NCBI RefSeq assembly: GCF_007655305.1
Contig: NZ_VLOG01000026.1
Span: 1-64,000, forward strand
DNA: 64,000 bases
DNA from: Algoriphagus algorifonticola
GTDB lineage: Bacteria; Bacteroidota; Bacteroidia; Cytophagales; Cyclobacteriaceae
Reading direction: 5' to 3'
Below, one piece after another: positions 43,703 to 51,651 of this stretch. The notes beneath the pieces are model-generated. The model made no database searches and was not told where the DNA came from. It worked only from the letters and a program-made list of their open reading frames with translations. Position numbers and translations under genes: made by a program. How positions within the stretch are numbered: position 1 is the first letter of the stretch; each line of letters starts with the position of its first letter.

Positions 43703-43783
43703 ATGCAATTACTGGGTTTAGTATACCCTCTTATTTCATTTCTTCCCATTTCTCTTCAAGCCCGGATCGAATTCAACCTTTGA
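43703..43783 (+). CDS. Possible leader peptide between riboswitch and btuB
   Basis: 26 codons beginning with ATG 37 bases past the riboswitch, with a GGAGGA about 14 bases upstream. The product starts MQLLGLVYPLISFLPISLQA, which itself looks like a signal peptide. Its TGA (43781-43783) overlaps the likely TTG start of btuB (43780-43782). It may couple translation of btuB to the riboswitch, or be the remnant of a frameshifted btuB signal peptide, or be chance. Confidence 0.3.
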   Translation: MQLLGLVYPLISFLPISLQARIEFNL

Positions 43784-45645
43784 TTCGATTAGGCATGATT
43801 TTATTAGTGTGGGCATTCACATTTTTTGGATCTGATATCCAAAAAATCGATACAGTTGGACTTCAAGAAATTGAAGTGATATCCCCTGCCTATGAGCGAT
43901 TCGGGCAGGGTCAGAAGTCAATTAAGTGGAGCCAAAAAGACTTAGAAGCTTACCAAAGCAGGAGCTTGGCTGATCTCCTTGTTGACCAAAGTCCGGTTTT
44001 TATCCGCTCTTATGGGCCTGGTATGCTGGCTTCCCCATCCTTTAGAGGGAGTTCGGCTGGACATACCGCGGTTTTTTGGAACGGAATCCCCCTCAATAGT
44101 CCTTCTCTCGGACAAAGTGATTTTTCATTGTTACCCGTATTTGCCATTGATCAGGCAAGCTTACAATTTGGTTCATCCGGTGCTCTTCTGGGAAATGAAG
44201 CAATCGGCGGCAGTGTTAACTTGAAATCCCAAGCTGGATTTCAGGAAAAGTCTAGCCTCTTACTTTCTCAGGAATTTTCCAGTTTCGGAAATTATCAAAC
44301 CAATGTCAAAGGAAGTATTTCAGGCAAAAAATTGGCCCTGCAAAGTAAAATCTATCATCAATTTGCAGCCAATAAATATCCATTCCGGAATTTGGCACTC
44401 CCCGGTACTCCAATACAAGAGCAGGATCATGCCCAAGTGATTCAAAAGGGGATTGTTACTGATCTGAATTGGAGAATCTCCGACAATAAATCACTGAAAA
44501 CCTCCATTTGGCTTCATCAAGCTGAAAGGGAAATCCAGCCTCCCATGGGATCTTCTACTCAGGACTTTCAAGAGGACCAAGCTTTGAGATGGTCCATGAA
44601 TTATGAGGTTTTCAAGAAAAAAAGTACTCTCGCATTTCAATCTGGATTAGTTCGGGAGGAACTCATATTTAACGGGATTGAGAACAATACATCCCAATTC
44701 ATTCTGGGAGGAGCCTGGGATTACTTCCCCACTGAGCAACTATCTTTTCACTCAGGAGCAAGAATCACATTAGTAAAGGGAGATCTCAGTACCTATGCTG
44801 CCACAGATGAGCGATTGGAAATATTCCAATCAGCAAAGTACAGTCCTACAAACAGACTGAGTTTATCCTTAAACCTACGTCAGTTGGGATATGGAGACCA
44901 GCTTGTTCCGCTTATTCCGGGGGCTGGTTTAGATTGGACTTTTTTAGAACAAAAAAATCAAAGTCTGGAGTTGAAAATCTCGGCAGGAAGAGGCTTCAAA
45001 GTTCCCACATTAAATGACAGATTTTGGTCACCTGGAGGCAACCCGGAATTATTACCAGAAAATAGCTGGAATGTGGAATCAGGTCTTCATTGGAAAAAGA
45101 ATTCATTTTCTCAAAGTCTGACTTTCTACAGCATGAATGTAGATAATTGGATTATTTGGTTGCCTCAAGGTTCCTTTTGGTCACCGCAAAATATCAGAAA
45201 AGTGAGATCTGATGGAGTAGAATATCAGGGTTCAATGAAGTTCAAAACTGGAGCAGTCGATTGGATTTCACAATGGCAATATAGTTTGAACCGGGCAGTC
45301 TCTTTGGTTGGGATATCTCAAAATGATCCTTCATTGGGGAAGCAACTCCCTTACACCCCAAGACATCAAGCCGGACTATCATTACAGGCTCAAGTTCAAA
45401 GATTCTCCATTCAGGCTCAAACAAATTACACAGGAGAGCGAAAAATCACAGCTGACAATCCTAGAACACTTTCCCCATTCTTCTTAGCAGATCTGGGAAT
45501 ATCCTATACCGGTTTTAGTATTTCTAAAATTCAAATTCCTCTACAAGTCAGAATCCAAAATTTATTAAACACACAATACCAGGTTATCTATTTGAGACCC
45601 ATGCCTGGAAGATCTATCCATTTTACTATATCCTTTCAACTATGA
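43780..45645 (+). CDS. btuB: BtuB-like TonB-dependent outer-membrane receptor
   Basis: 621 residues from the TTG at 43780, giving MIRLGMILLVWAFTFFGSD as a signal peptide. An ATG at 43795 is nearly as good; a GTG at 43675 would add an unlikely N-terminus. A TonB-box-like stretch (VGLQEIEVIS) precedes the plug domain (LADLLVDQSPVFIRSYGPG, SPSFRGSSAGHTAVFWNGIPL), then a 22-strand-type barrel ending in FTISFQL. The riboswitch upstream and btuG downstream indicate cobalamin as substrate. It has a 4-base overlap with btuG. Confidence 0.9.
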   Translation: MIRLGMILLVWAFTFFGSDIQKIDTVGLQEIEVISPAYERFGQGQKSIKWSQKDLEAYQSRSLADLLVDQSPVFIRSYGPGMLASPSFRGSSAGHTAVFWNGIPLNSPSLGQSDFSLLPVFAIDQASLQFGSSGALLGNEAIGGSVNLKSQAGFQEKSSLLLSQEFSSFGNYQTNVKGSISGKKLALQSKIYHQFAANKYPFRNLALPGTPIQEQDHAQVIQKGIVTDLNWRISDNKSLKTSIWLHQAEREIQPPMGSSTQDFQEDQALRWSMNYEVFKKKSTLAFQSGLVREELIFNGIENNTSQFILGGAWDYFPTEQLSFHSGARITLVKGDLSTYAATDERLEIFQSAKYSPTNRLSLSLNLRQLGYGDQLVPLIPGAGLDWTFLEQKNQSLELKISAGRGFKVPTLNDRFWSPGGNPELLPENSWNVESGLHWKKNSFSQSLTFYSMNVDNWIIWLPQGSFWSPQNIRKVRSDGVEYQGSMKFKTGAVDWISQWQYSLNRAVSLVGISQNDPSLGKQLPYTPRHQAGLSLQAQVQRFSIQAQTNYTGERKITADNPRTLSPFFLADLGISYTGFSISKIQIPLQVRIQNLLNTQYQVIYLRPMPGRSIHFTISFQL

Positions 45646-46694
45646 AAACTAAACTACTGCAATTAGGACAAGTATTTGTCAGTCTACTCATCCTTTTTTC
45701 CTGTATAGGAAATGACCCTGAAAGACCTCTTGGGGAATATGACAGAGGAATCTTGATTATGAATGAAGGTTCTTTTGGAAGCAATGATGGAGAAGTATAC
45801 CACTTAAACCCAAGCACCAATGAATTGAAGCCTGATATTTTCGAAGCAGCCAATGGACGACCATTTGCTGGATTATTGGAAGATATGGTCAATGAAGATG
45901 ATAAAATGTATCTGATTGCCAACACCGGCAAGGTGGAAATAGTCAATCCCGGAGATTTCAAAAGTTTGGGAGCAGTGACATCAGGTTTGGATCAACCTAG
46001 GTCCTTGACTGTCAATTCTGGCAAACTCTTTATCTCTGATTATGGACCTTATGATGCTAATTTCAAAACTCCCAGCTCATACATCGCCGTAGTTAGAAAT
46101 ACTTTAGGCGGAACTGTTTCCAAAAAGATCGCCGTTTCCAGGAAACCTGAAGATTTGATTTCCTTCGGGAAATTCATTTTAGTTGCGGGTTCTGAAGAAG
46201 GAAAAGTAGAGGTGATTGATGCTGAAAAAGAGGAATTGGTTAAAAGCATTGAAGTAGAAGGAAACCCATCACAGTTTTTTGAAATTGATGGCAAGATTTA
46301 TCTGTTTTCATCCAAAGCAGATGAGGTGGTTATCTATAGTTTCCACTTGGATAACTTCACTCTAGCTACCAGTAATTGGTATCCAATTGCCAATGCTACG
46401 GGAAAAATCGCTCTGAGCAATTCTAATACCTTATATATATTGACCAGTTCGGGATGGCCAAACTACGAGGACGGAATTGGGGTTTTGCCTCTTTTTGGAA
46501 CAAGCCTACAGCCCAAATGGTATGAAGGTTCAGGCTTCTATGGAATTGGTATTGATTCCTCAAAAGAGGAGATTTATGTAGCAAATGCTAATGGATTTCA
46601 AGGAAATGGGACTATAACTGTGCTTGACAAATCAAGAAACACGGTTAGAACTTTTGACGTAGGTAGAGGCCCTTCTGGCTTTATGATGAAATAA
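45642..46694 (+). CDS. btuG: BtuG-like surface lipoprotein, DUF5074/YncE beta-propeller
   Basis: 350 residues. A lipoprotein signal (LLILFSC, Cys about 21) is followed by acidic residues suited to surface export. The rest is a beta-propeller of YncE/DUF5074 type, with repeated blades such as VEIVNPGDFKSLGAV, VEVIDAEKEELVKSIEV and ITVLDKSRNTVRTFDV. BtuG in gut Bacteroides is a surface propeller that binds B12 with very high affinity and lids BtuB. The same order and the 4-base overlap (ATGA) with btuB here support that role. Direct binding is inferred. Confidence 0.85.
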   Translation: MKTKLLQLGQVFVSLLILFSCIGNDPERPLGEYDRGILIMNEGSFGSNDGEVYHLNPSTNELKPDIFEAANGRPFAGLLEDMVNEDDKMYLIANTGKVEIVNPGDFKSLGAVTSGLDQPRSLTVNSGKLFISDYGPYDANFKTPSSYIAVVRNTLGGTVSKKIAVSRKPEDLISFGKFILVAGSEEGKVEVIDAEKEELVKSIEVEGNPSQFFEIDGKIYLFSSKADEVVIYSFHLDNFTLATSNWYPIANATGKIALSNSNTLYILTSSGWPNYEDGIGVLPLFGTSLQPKWYEGSGFYGIGIDSSKEEIYVANANGFQGNGTITVLDKSRNTVRTFDVGRGPSGFMMK

Positions 46695-46702
46695 ATGATT
46701 AG

Positions 46703-46733
46703 GCCCCGAAAAAAATTCGGGGCTTTATTTTTT
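46703..46733 (+). terminator. btuBG terminator
   Basis: Stem GCCCCGAA / TTCGGGGC (46703-46710 with 46716-46723), loop 5, then TTTATTTTTT. It overlaps the 3' end of the convergent meaB gene. Confidence 0.85.
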
Positions 46734-47711
46734 CAAAAAATGAGAGGTTAATTCTCTAGCAAGATTCATTGGGTTTAGGTCACCTTCCAAAACCTGTTTT
46801 TTTCCTTCGCTCAATTTTTTCTGAATAGCAGGATGCATATAAAATGCTCGGCCCAGCAATGCCTGAATACTATCATCCAGCCATTTGAGTCTTTGCTCGG
46901 CCCGATTTTTCTCCCAAAATCCATTACCCAACATTTTACTCTGAAAATCTTCAATCATTTGCCAACATTCTGGCAAACCCATACCAGAAATAGAGGAACC
47001 AATCAGAACCTGAGGAGACCAATTATTCTCTCCCAATGGAAATAAGTGTAAAGCGTTTTGATAGGTAGCTTTAGCTTTTTTCGCAGGTTGCAGGTTATCT
47101 CCGTCTGCTTTATTGATTAGCATCCCATCAGCCATTTCCATGATTCCTTTTTTAATCCCTTGGAGCTCATCTCCTGCTCCTGAAAGCATCAAAAGGAGAA
47201 AAAAGTCAACCATGCCTTTCACGGCAATTTCTGATTGCCCTACTCCGACAGTTTCGACCAAAATCACATCAAAGCCCGCCGCTTCACATATTAGCATGGC
47301 TTCACGGGTTTTGGAACTTACCCCGCCTAAAGTACTTCCTGAAGGACTAGGTCTAATAAAAGCCCTTTTATCGGAAGCTAGTTTTTCCATCCTGGTTTTA
47401 TCTCCAAGAATGCTTCCTTTGGTTTTTTGGCTACTCGGATCCACGGCAAGTACTGCCACCTTTTTTCCTTTTTCAACGAGCATTTTTCCAAATGACTCAA
47501 TGAACGTGCTCTTACCTACACCCGGGACACCTGTAATCCCCACCCGAATAGAATTACCAGCGTAAGGTAAAAGCTCTTGAACCAAATCTCCTGCAAGTTT
47601 GGAATCAGTTTCTAAATTGCTTTCCACAAGAGTGATTGCCTGGGAGAGAATTACTCTATCCCCGGCTAAAACACCTTTTTTAAACTCAGTTAAGGACTTT
47701 CTTTTTCTCAT
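46725..47711 (-). CDS. meaB: MeaB/ArgK-type GTPase, methylmalonyl-CoA mutase chaperone
   Basis: 328 residues. P-loop GVPGVGKST is at 61-69, then VDPSSQKTKGSILGDKTRM, RPSPSGSTLGGVSSKTRE, VILVETVGVGQSE and the base-recognition motif NKADGDN. MeaB gates cofactor loading and protects the B12 cofactor of methylmalonyl-CoA mutase, encoded 11 kb upstream by mutAB. It converges on btuBG. The upstream 135-residue gene overlaps it by 4 bases (ATGA). Confidence 0.94.
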   Translation of the reverse strand: MRKRKSLTEFKKGVLAGDRVILSQAITLVESNLETDSKLAGDLVQELLPYAGNSIRVGITGVPGVGKSTFIESFGKMLVEKGKKVAVLAVDPSSQKTKGSILGDKTRMEKLASDKRAFIRPSPSGSTLGGVSSKTREAMLICEAAGFDVILVETVGVGQSEIAVKGMVDFFLLLMLSGAGDELQGIKKGIMEMADGMLINKADGDNLQPAKKAKATYQNALHLFPLGENNWSPQVLIGSSISGMGLPECWQMIEDFQSKMLGNGFWEKNRAEQRLKWLDDSIQALLGRAFYMHPAIQKKLSEGKKQVLEGDLNPMNLARELTSHFLKK

Positions 47712-48115
47712 TGTGAAAAACCTTCTTGGAATTTACTTTGGCCCATGGGACTTTTTTCAAAGCTTGCTAAAACCAATGGCTCTAAACTTGCTTGAAAATA
47801 AGGATACTTAGGACTAAGTTCAATTTTTGTAGGAGCTTCTGGGGAGAAAAAGTAAACCAGTGTTTTTCCATATTTAGTATGTGGCTGCATTTCGGCGAAT
47901 TCTCTCATCCAGTCGCCTTCCTCGTTCAGGACTTTTATCGCATAAATTCTCAGCACCGGGCCAGTATTATTTTCATTTCTATAAAAGCCAAGTTCTTCGT
48001 ATTTCCCTTCAAATCGATCCAATCCGGGCTGAGTGAAGCTTTCATTTAAAATATATACTACCAAAGCCAAAACAGACAGACTTAACAAAAGGTATAGAAT
48101 TCGAGTACTTTTCAA
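47708..48115 (-). CDS. Small membrane-anchored protein, unknown function
   Basis: 135 residues with an N-terminal hydrophobic helix (ILYLLLSLSVLALVVYIL) and no lipobox, so it is probably a membrane anchor with the rest in the periplasm. The remainder is a small soluble domain without recognised motifs (LRIYAIKVLNEEGDWMREF, TLVYFFSPEAPTKIELSP). It overlaps meaB by 4 bases and is probably translated with it; a link to B12 metabolism is only a guess from that. Confidence 0.65.
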   Translation of the reverse strand: MKSTRILYLLLSLSVLALVVYILNESFTQPGLDRFEGKYEELGFYRNENNTGPVLRIYAIKVLNEEGDWMREFAEMQPHTKYGKTLVYFFSPEAPTKIELSPKYPYFQASLEPLVLASFEKSPMGQSKFQEGFSQ

Positions 48116-48167
48116 AAACTTTAGGGGTTAAAAGGATTAGGCCTTAATTTAGCCGAAAATTCTGACA

Positions 48168-48704
48168 ATGGGTTTCGAATATATCAAAGCACTTCACATC
48201 ATTTTTGTAGTCACCTGGTTTGCAGGACTTTTTTATATCGTGCGTCTTTTTATCTACCAGACAGAAGCCATGGATCGCCCTGAAGCAGAACGGGAAATCT
48301 TAAAACCTCAATTGGACTTAATGGCTTCCAGGCTGTGGTACATTATCACTTGGCCTTCTGCCATTTTAACCCTGATTTTTGGTACTTGGGTTTTAACTTA
48401 CAGAATGGGGTACCTTGAACTGGGATTCATGCATGCCAAATTGGGTTTTGTGGTTTTGCTCTACGCTTATCATTTGGGGTGCCATAAACTTTTCAAAGAA
48501 ATTCAAGCAGGACGAACCCGATGGAGCTCTACTCAGTTAAGACTTTGGAATGAAGCCTCTACCCTGTTGCTTTTTGCAATAGTATTCCTGATAGTATTAA
48601 AAAATACCCTCAGTATGGTTTGGGGAATTGTAGGACTGATAGGTCTCGGGATTCTGCTCATGTTGGGAATCAGGCTTTATAAAAAATATAGATCAAAATC
48701 TTAA
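48168..48704 (+). CDS. hemJ: HemJ-type protoporphyrinogen IX oxidase
   Basis: 178 residues with four to five hydrophobic helices. HemJ/UPF0093 hallmarks are KALHIIFVVTWFAGLFYIVRLFIYQTEA with the conserved His, and KLGFVVLLYAYHLGCHKL with two more. It oxidises protoporphyrinogen IX to protoporphyrin IX in heme synthesis, in the inner membrane. It is followed after 6 bases by an SCO gene and then a cytochrome c gene, so the unit serves heme and respiratory-protein assembly. Confidence 0.85.
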   Translation: MGFEYIKALHIIFVVTWFAGLFYIVRLFIYQTEAMDRPEAEREILKPQLDLMASRLWYIITWPSAILTLIFGTWVLTYRMGYLELGFMHAKLGFVVLLYAYHLGCHKLFKEIQAGRTRWSSTQLRLWNEASTLLLFAIVFLIVLKNTLSMVWGIVGLIGLGILLMLGIRLYKKYRSKS

Positions 48705-48710
48705 TCACCC

Positions 48711-49346
48711 ATGAAGATTAAAGGAATTGGAATACTGGCTTTAGTTAGCGTTTGGATATTTTGGCAGTGTAAACCTGCCAGTGAAGAAAGTTCACAGGAA
48801 GTATTACCGAAATTGGGAAATTGGCATGTCGATGATGCTGGAGATACTGTTTACCATCAAATTGCTGAGTTTGCTTTTATCAATCAAGAAGGGGATACAA
48901 TTTCCAATCAAGATGTCAAAGGCAAGGTCTATGTAGCTGATTTCTTCTTCACTAGCTGTCCTACTATTTGCCCTATTATGAAAAAAGAGATGCTCCGAGT
49001 TCACGAGGCATTTGGGGACAATCCTGATTTTAAGATTTTAAGCCACTCCATTGACCCTACTTATGATACTCAGGAAGTCTTGAAAGATTATGCGAAAAAA
49101 CTGGGGATTGAGAATGCAAAAACCTGGAATTTCCTTACGGGAGAACCTCAAAAAATCTATGAAATCGGCCAGACAAGTTATCTGACAACTGCAATGGAAG
49201 ATCAGAATGAACCGGGAGGTTTTCTACATAGTGGGGCTTTTGTTTTGGTAGATCAGGAAGGCCATATCAGAGGCGTCTATGACGGTACCAAATCGGACCA
49301 GGTGGATAACCTGATCAAGGATATTCCAAAATTGCTGGGGTCATGA
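48711..49346 (+). CDS. SCO1/SenC-family copper-handling protein
   Basis: 211 residues. A lipoprotein-like signal (VSVWIFWQC) precedes a thioredoxin fold with the copper motif CPTIC (Cys83, Cys87) and the distal His in FLHSGAFVLVDQEG. SILDPT-like SHSIDPTYDT also fits. SCO proteins deliver copper to the CuA site of cytochrome oxidase or act as thiol-redox partners. It overlaps the cytochrome c gene by 4 bases. Confidence 0.92.
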   Translation: MKIKGIGILALVSVWIFWQCKPASEESSQEVLPKLGNWHVDDAGDTVYHQIAEFAFINQEGDTISNQDVKGKVYVADFFFTSCPTICPIMKKEMLRVHEAFGDNPDFKILSHSIDPTYDTQEVLKDYAKKLGIENAKTWNFLTGEPQKIYEIGQTSYLTTAMEDQNEPGGFLHSGAFVLVDQEGHIRGVYDGTKSDQVDNLIKDIPKLLGS

Positions 49347-49792
49347 AAAGGTTTCTATTAGGTTTTCTTTTTTTAGCCACTTTTGCCTGCTCACCTAAAT
49401 CATCCGATAAGGATAACACACTGGCTCAAATTTCTAATCCAGAAGTGATGAAGTATGCCGTAAATGGGAAAGCACTTTATGAAAATTACTGTGCAAACTG
49501 TCATCAAAAGGATGGTAAAGGGCTGGGAAAGCTCATTCCTCCTTTGAAAGAATCAGATTACTTCAAAGAAAGTATTCATCGAGCTGTCTGGATAATGAAA
49601 AATGGTCAAAAAGGAGAAATCATTGTCAATGGAGAAGCATATAACCAAGCCATGCCTGCTAATCCTCAGCTAACAGCTTTGGAGATTTCCCAAATCAGTA
49701 CTTATTTATACAATATCTGGGGAAATGAGGAAGGAGTGATCAGCTCAAAAGATGTGGAGAAATTTCTTTCTGAAAAGCCTGAAAACCTTTAA
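49343..49792 (+). CDS. Lipoprotein c-type cytochrome
   Basis: 149 residues. A lipoprotein signal (FLFLATFAC, Cys16) is followed by one class I cytochrome c domain with the heme site CANCH (Cys50, Cys53, His54) and a Met axial ligand in NQAMPANP. It carries electrons in the periplasm. The stop codon overlaps that of the convergent lipoprotein gene within TTAA (49789-49792). Third gene of the hemJ-SCO-cytochrome run. Confidence 0.92.
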   Translation: MKRFLLGFLFLATFACSPKSSDKDNTLAQISNPEVMKYAVNGKALYENYCANCHQKDGKGLGKLIPPLKESDYFKESIHRAVWIMKNGQKGEIIVNGEAYNQAMPANPQLTALEISQISTYLYNIWGNEEGVISSKDVEKFLSEKPENL

Positions 49793-50205
49793 TCTTTGAG
49801 TGTTTTCTCGGCTTTGTTCAAAGCAGCGGTAATATTCTCATTAACCACTTTCACCTTTTCCATCTGTTCTTCCAAATAAGCTTTCACCTCTTCTGGGCTT
49901 CGTTCTCCATTCTCATTGTCATATTGCCTCATCCAAACAAACATGGCCTCATAGGCTTGTTCAAGGTCATAAGCCAAGGATTTTAATTTTTGAATTTTAA
50001 GAGAATCCGAGGAACTTTCAGCCTCTAATTCAGAGGCCTCGCTGATAGCCCGCTTTTCGAGTGACTTCAGCTTACCCATCATTGGCATCACTTCATCGTG
50101 AACGGCAATCACTTTAGCTCTCATTTCTGAATTTTCCTCCTCTAAGCTTGAACCACAGGAGGCAAAAAAGATAACAATAATTAAAAAAGGAATAAATCTG
50201 TTCAT
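49789..50205 (-). CDS. Small helical lipoprotein, unknown function
   Basis: 138 residues from the ATG at 50205, where a lipoprotein signal begins (NRFIPFLIIVIFFASC). An upstream ATG would put 19 polar residues before it. The Cys is followed by GSSLEEENSE, an acidic export-like signal. The mature part is rich in Glu, Lys and Leu and predicted to be helical coiled coil. No function is recognised. It shares the TTAA stop with the cytochrome c gene. Confidence 0.65.
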   Translation of the reverse strand: MNRFIPFLIIVIFFASCGSSLEEENSEMRAKVIAVHDEVMPMMGKLKSLEKRAISEASELEAESSSDSLKIQKLKSLAYDLEQAYEAMFVWMRQYDNENGERSPEEVKAYLEEQMEKVKVVNENITAALNKAEKTLKD

Positions 50206-50327
50206 GGAGTTGATTAAAATTTGAGTAAAGTTACTATTTTTTCTTTTTATAATCTTATTCAAATGAAATTATCAAAGAGCAAAAATATTAAAATAGGTTG
50301 CTTAATTTTAGAGCTTAATGAAAAAAT

Positions 50328-51149
50328 ATGAAACCATTTTGCTTCGCTGACGGAAAAATCATAGATACTCAAACTGCAATTATCCATCCAATGGACTTGG
50401 GCTTAATCAGGGGATATGGAATTTTTGATTTCTTCAGAACAGTCAATCATCAAGGTCTATTTTTGGAAGATTACCTGGATAGGTTTACTGCTTCAGCAGA
50501 AAAGACCTTCCTTCCTTTAGATTATTCCAGAGAAGAACTCCGTCAAATCATCAGGCAATTAATTGAAAAGAATGATTTGGAGCAGGGCGGATTGAGAATG
50601 GTTTTGAGCGGTGGAGTTTCAGACAACCACTTTTCTCCCGCTGATGGCAAACTATTCATTTTTGCAGAGTCCTTAATTTTCCCATCTGAAGAGAAATATG
50701 AAAAGGGAGTTAAGCTTTTGACCTTAGAATATGTCCGTCCAATAGCTGACATCAAAACCACCAACTATGCACTTGCAGTTTGGCATTCGGCTCAGTGGAA
50801 GAAGCAAGGAGCTGAGGATGTATTATATCATATGAACGGGTTTATCAGTGAAAGCTCCAGAAGCAACTTCTTTATTGTGAAGGATGGTGAGCTAATCACT
50901 CCAAGTGAGCATATTCTTCTTGGAATTACCCGGAAAAATTTAATCAAAATAGCAGGTCAGGTCACCATTCGACCTGTCAGTTTGCAGGAAGTATGGGACG
51001 CAGATGAGGCCTTTATCTGTAGTACCACCAAAGTTCTATTACCGGTAACACAAATTGATGATAGAACCATAGGGAATGGCAAACCCGGACCGATTTCCGT
51101 GAATTTGCTGGAAAAATTTAAAGAATTGGAGAAAGAACTCACCTATTAA
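50328..51149 (+). CDS. Class IV PLP-dependent aminotransferase
   Basis: 273 residues, BCAT/D-amino-acid transaminase/aminodeoxychorismate lyase fold. The N-terminal DGKIIDTQTAIIHPMDLGLIRGYGIFDFFRT is typical. The likely PLP lysine is in DIKTTNY (about residue 143), and SESSRSNFFIV and LLGITRKNLI bind the phosphate. It is shorter than true IlvE (about 300 or more), so aminodeoxychorismate lyase or a D-amino-acid enzyme is equally possible. It is a single gene followed by a terminator. Confidence 0.85.
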   Translation: MKPFCFADGKIIDTQTAIIHPMDLGLIRGYGIFDFFRTVNHQGLFLEDYLDRFTASAEKTFLPLDYSREELRQIIRQLIEKNDLEQGGLRMVLSGGVSDNHFSPADGKLFIFAESLIFPSEEKYEKGVKLLTLEYVRPIADIKTTNYALAVWHSAQWKKQGAEDVLYHMNGFISESSRSNFFIVKDGELITPSEHILLGITRKNLIKIAGQVTIRPVSLQEVWDADEAFICSTTKVLLPVTQIDDRTIGNGKPGPISVNLLEKFKELEKELTY

Positions 51150-51155
51150 TACAAA

Positions 51156-51181
51156 AGCCCTGAAATTTTCAGGGCTCCTTT
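51156..51181. terminator. Terminator between the aminotransferase and CxxC-protein genes
   Basis: Stem AGCCCTGA / TCAGGGCT (51156-51163 with 51168-51175), loop 4, flanked by T runs on both strands, so it can serve the two convergent genes. Confidence 0.85.
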
Positions 51182-51186
51182 TTTCT

Positions 51187-51627
51187 CTACTCCACCAAAG
51201 TAGCATCCTTCAAAATATACATCAACTTCTCAGGATCCTTGGAATTGAGAGTCAACTTCCCTCTTACCTTCACTCTTTTAGAGGTGTATTTGATAGGAGT
51301 TTTCAGCATTACCTCCATGACCGTTTCCGGTCCACCAGAACCACAAAAAAAGCATTCTGCAAGTGGTAAACTGGATAAAATAATGTGCTCCGGCTTGAAC
51401 ATTCCTTCGAAAGGAATAATGTAGCCATCCGCCTCCACTACTTTTCCTTCCAGCTGCTTCACTTTATCAGAGAATACTGGAACGTAAAGCTCCCCAAAGT
51501 TATCCTCACTGATTTTATAGGTAACTTCCGAAAGGCTCTTCCACACATTTAGGCTTTGCGCGTAGGTGAAAACTGCGAACCCTAAGGAAAGCAATCCTGT
51601 CAATAGGGTGGTTTTGAAATATTTCAT
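51187..51627 (-). CDS. Secreted CxxC protein of the sensor-ABC operon
   Basis: 146 residues with a signal peptide (TTLLTGLLSLGFAVFTYAQ). The mature domain is a small beta-rich unit with LEGKVVEADGYIIPFEG and the strongly marked LAECFFCGSGGPETVMEV (Cys92, Cys95), then KRVKVRGKLTLN. It resembles the DUF3299-like proteins found with some metal-related ABC clusters, but the typical pattern of that family is not fully matched. The Cys pair could bind metal or be redox active. It lies 24 bases after the permease gene and is last in the run. Confidence 0.65.
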   Translation of the reverse strand: MKYFKTTLLTGLLSLGFAVFTYAQSLNVWKSLSEVTYKISEDNFGELYVPVFSDKVKQLEGKVVEADGYIIPFEGMFKPEHIILSSLPLAECFFCGSGGPETVMEVMLKTPIKYTSKRVKVRGKLTLNSKDPEKLMYILKDATLVE

Positions 51628-51651
51628 GGGTTTAATTAATTCTGCTGCTAG

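Noticed and set aside
43675..43779. GTG start for btuB just after the riboswitch
   Set aside because: It would put 35 polar and basic residues before the signal peptide. TTG 43780 or ATG 43795 gives a proper signal sequence.
47113..47565. 150-codon plus-strand frame inside meaB
   Set aside because: Antisense to the conserved GTPase; Ser/Pro/Thr-rich shadow translation.
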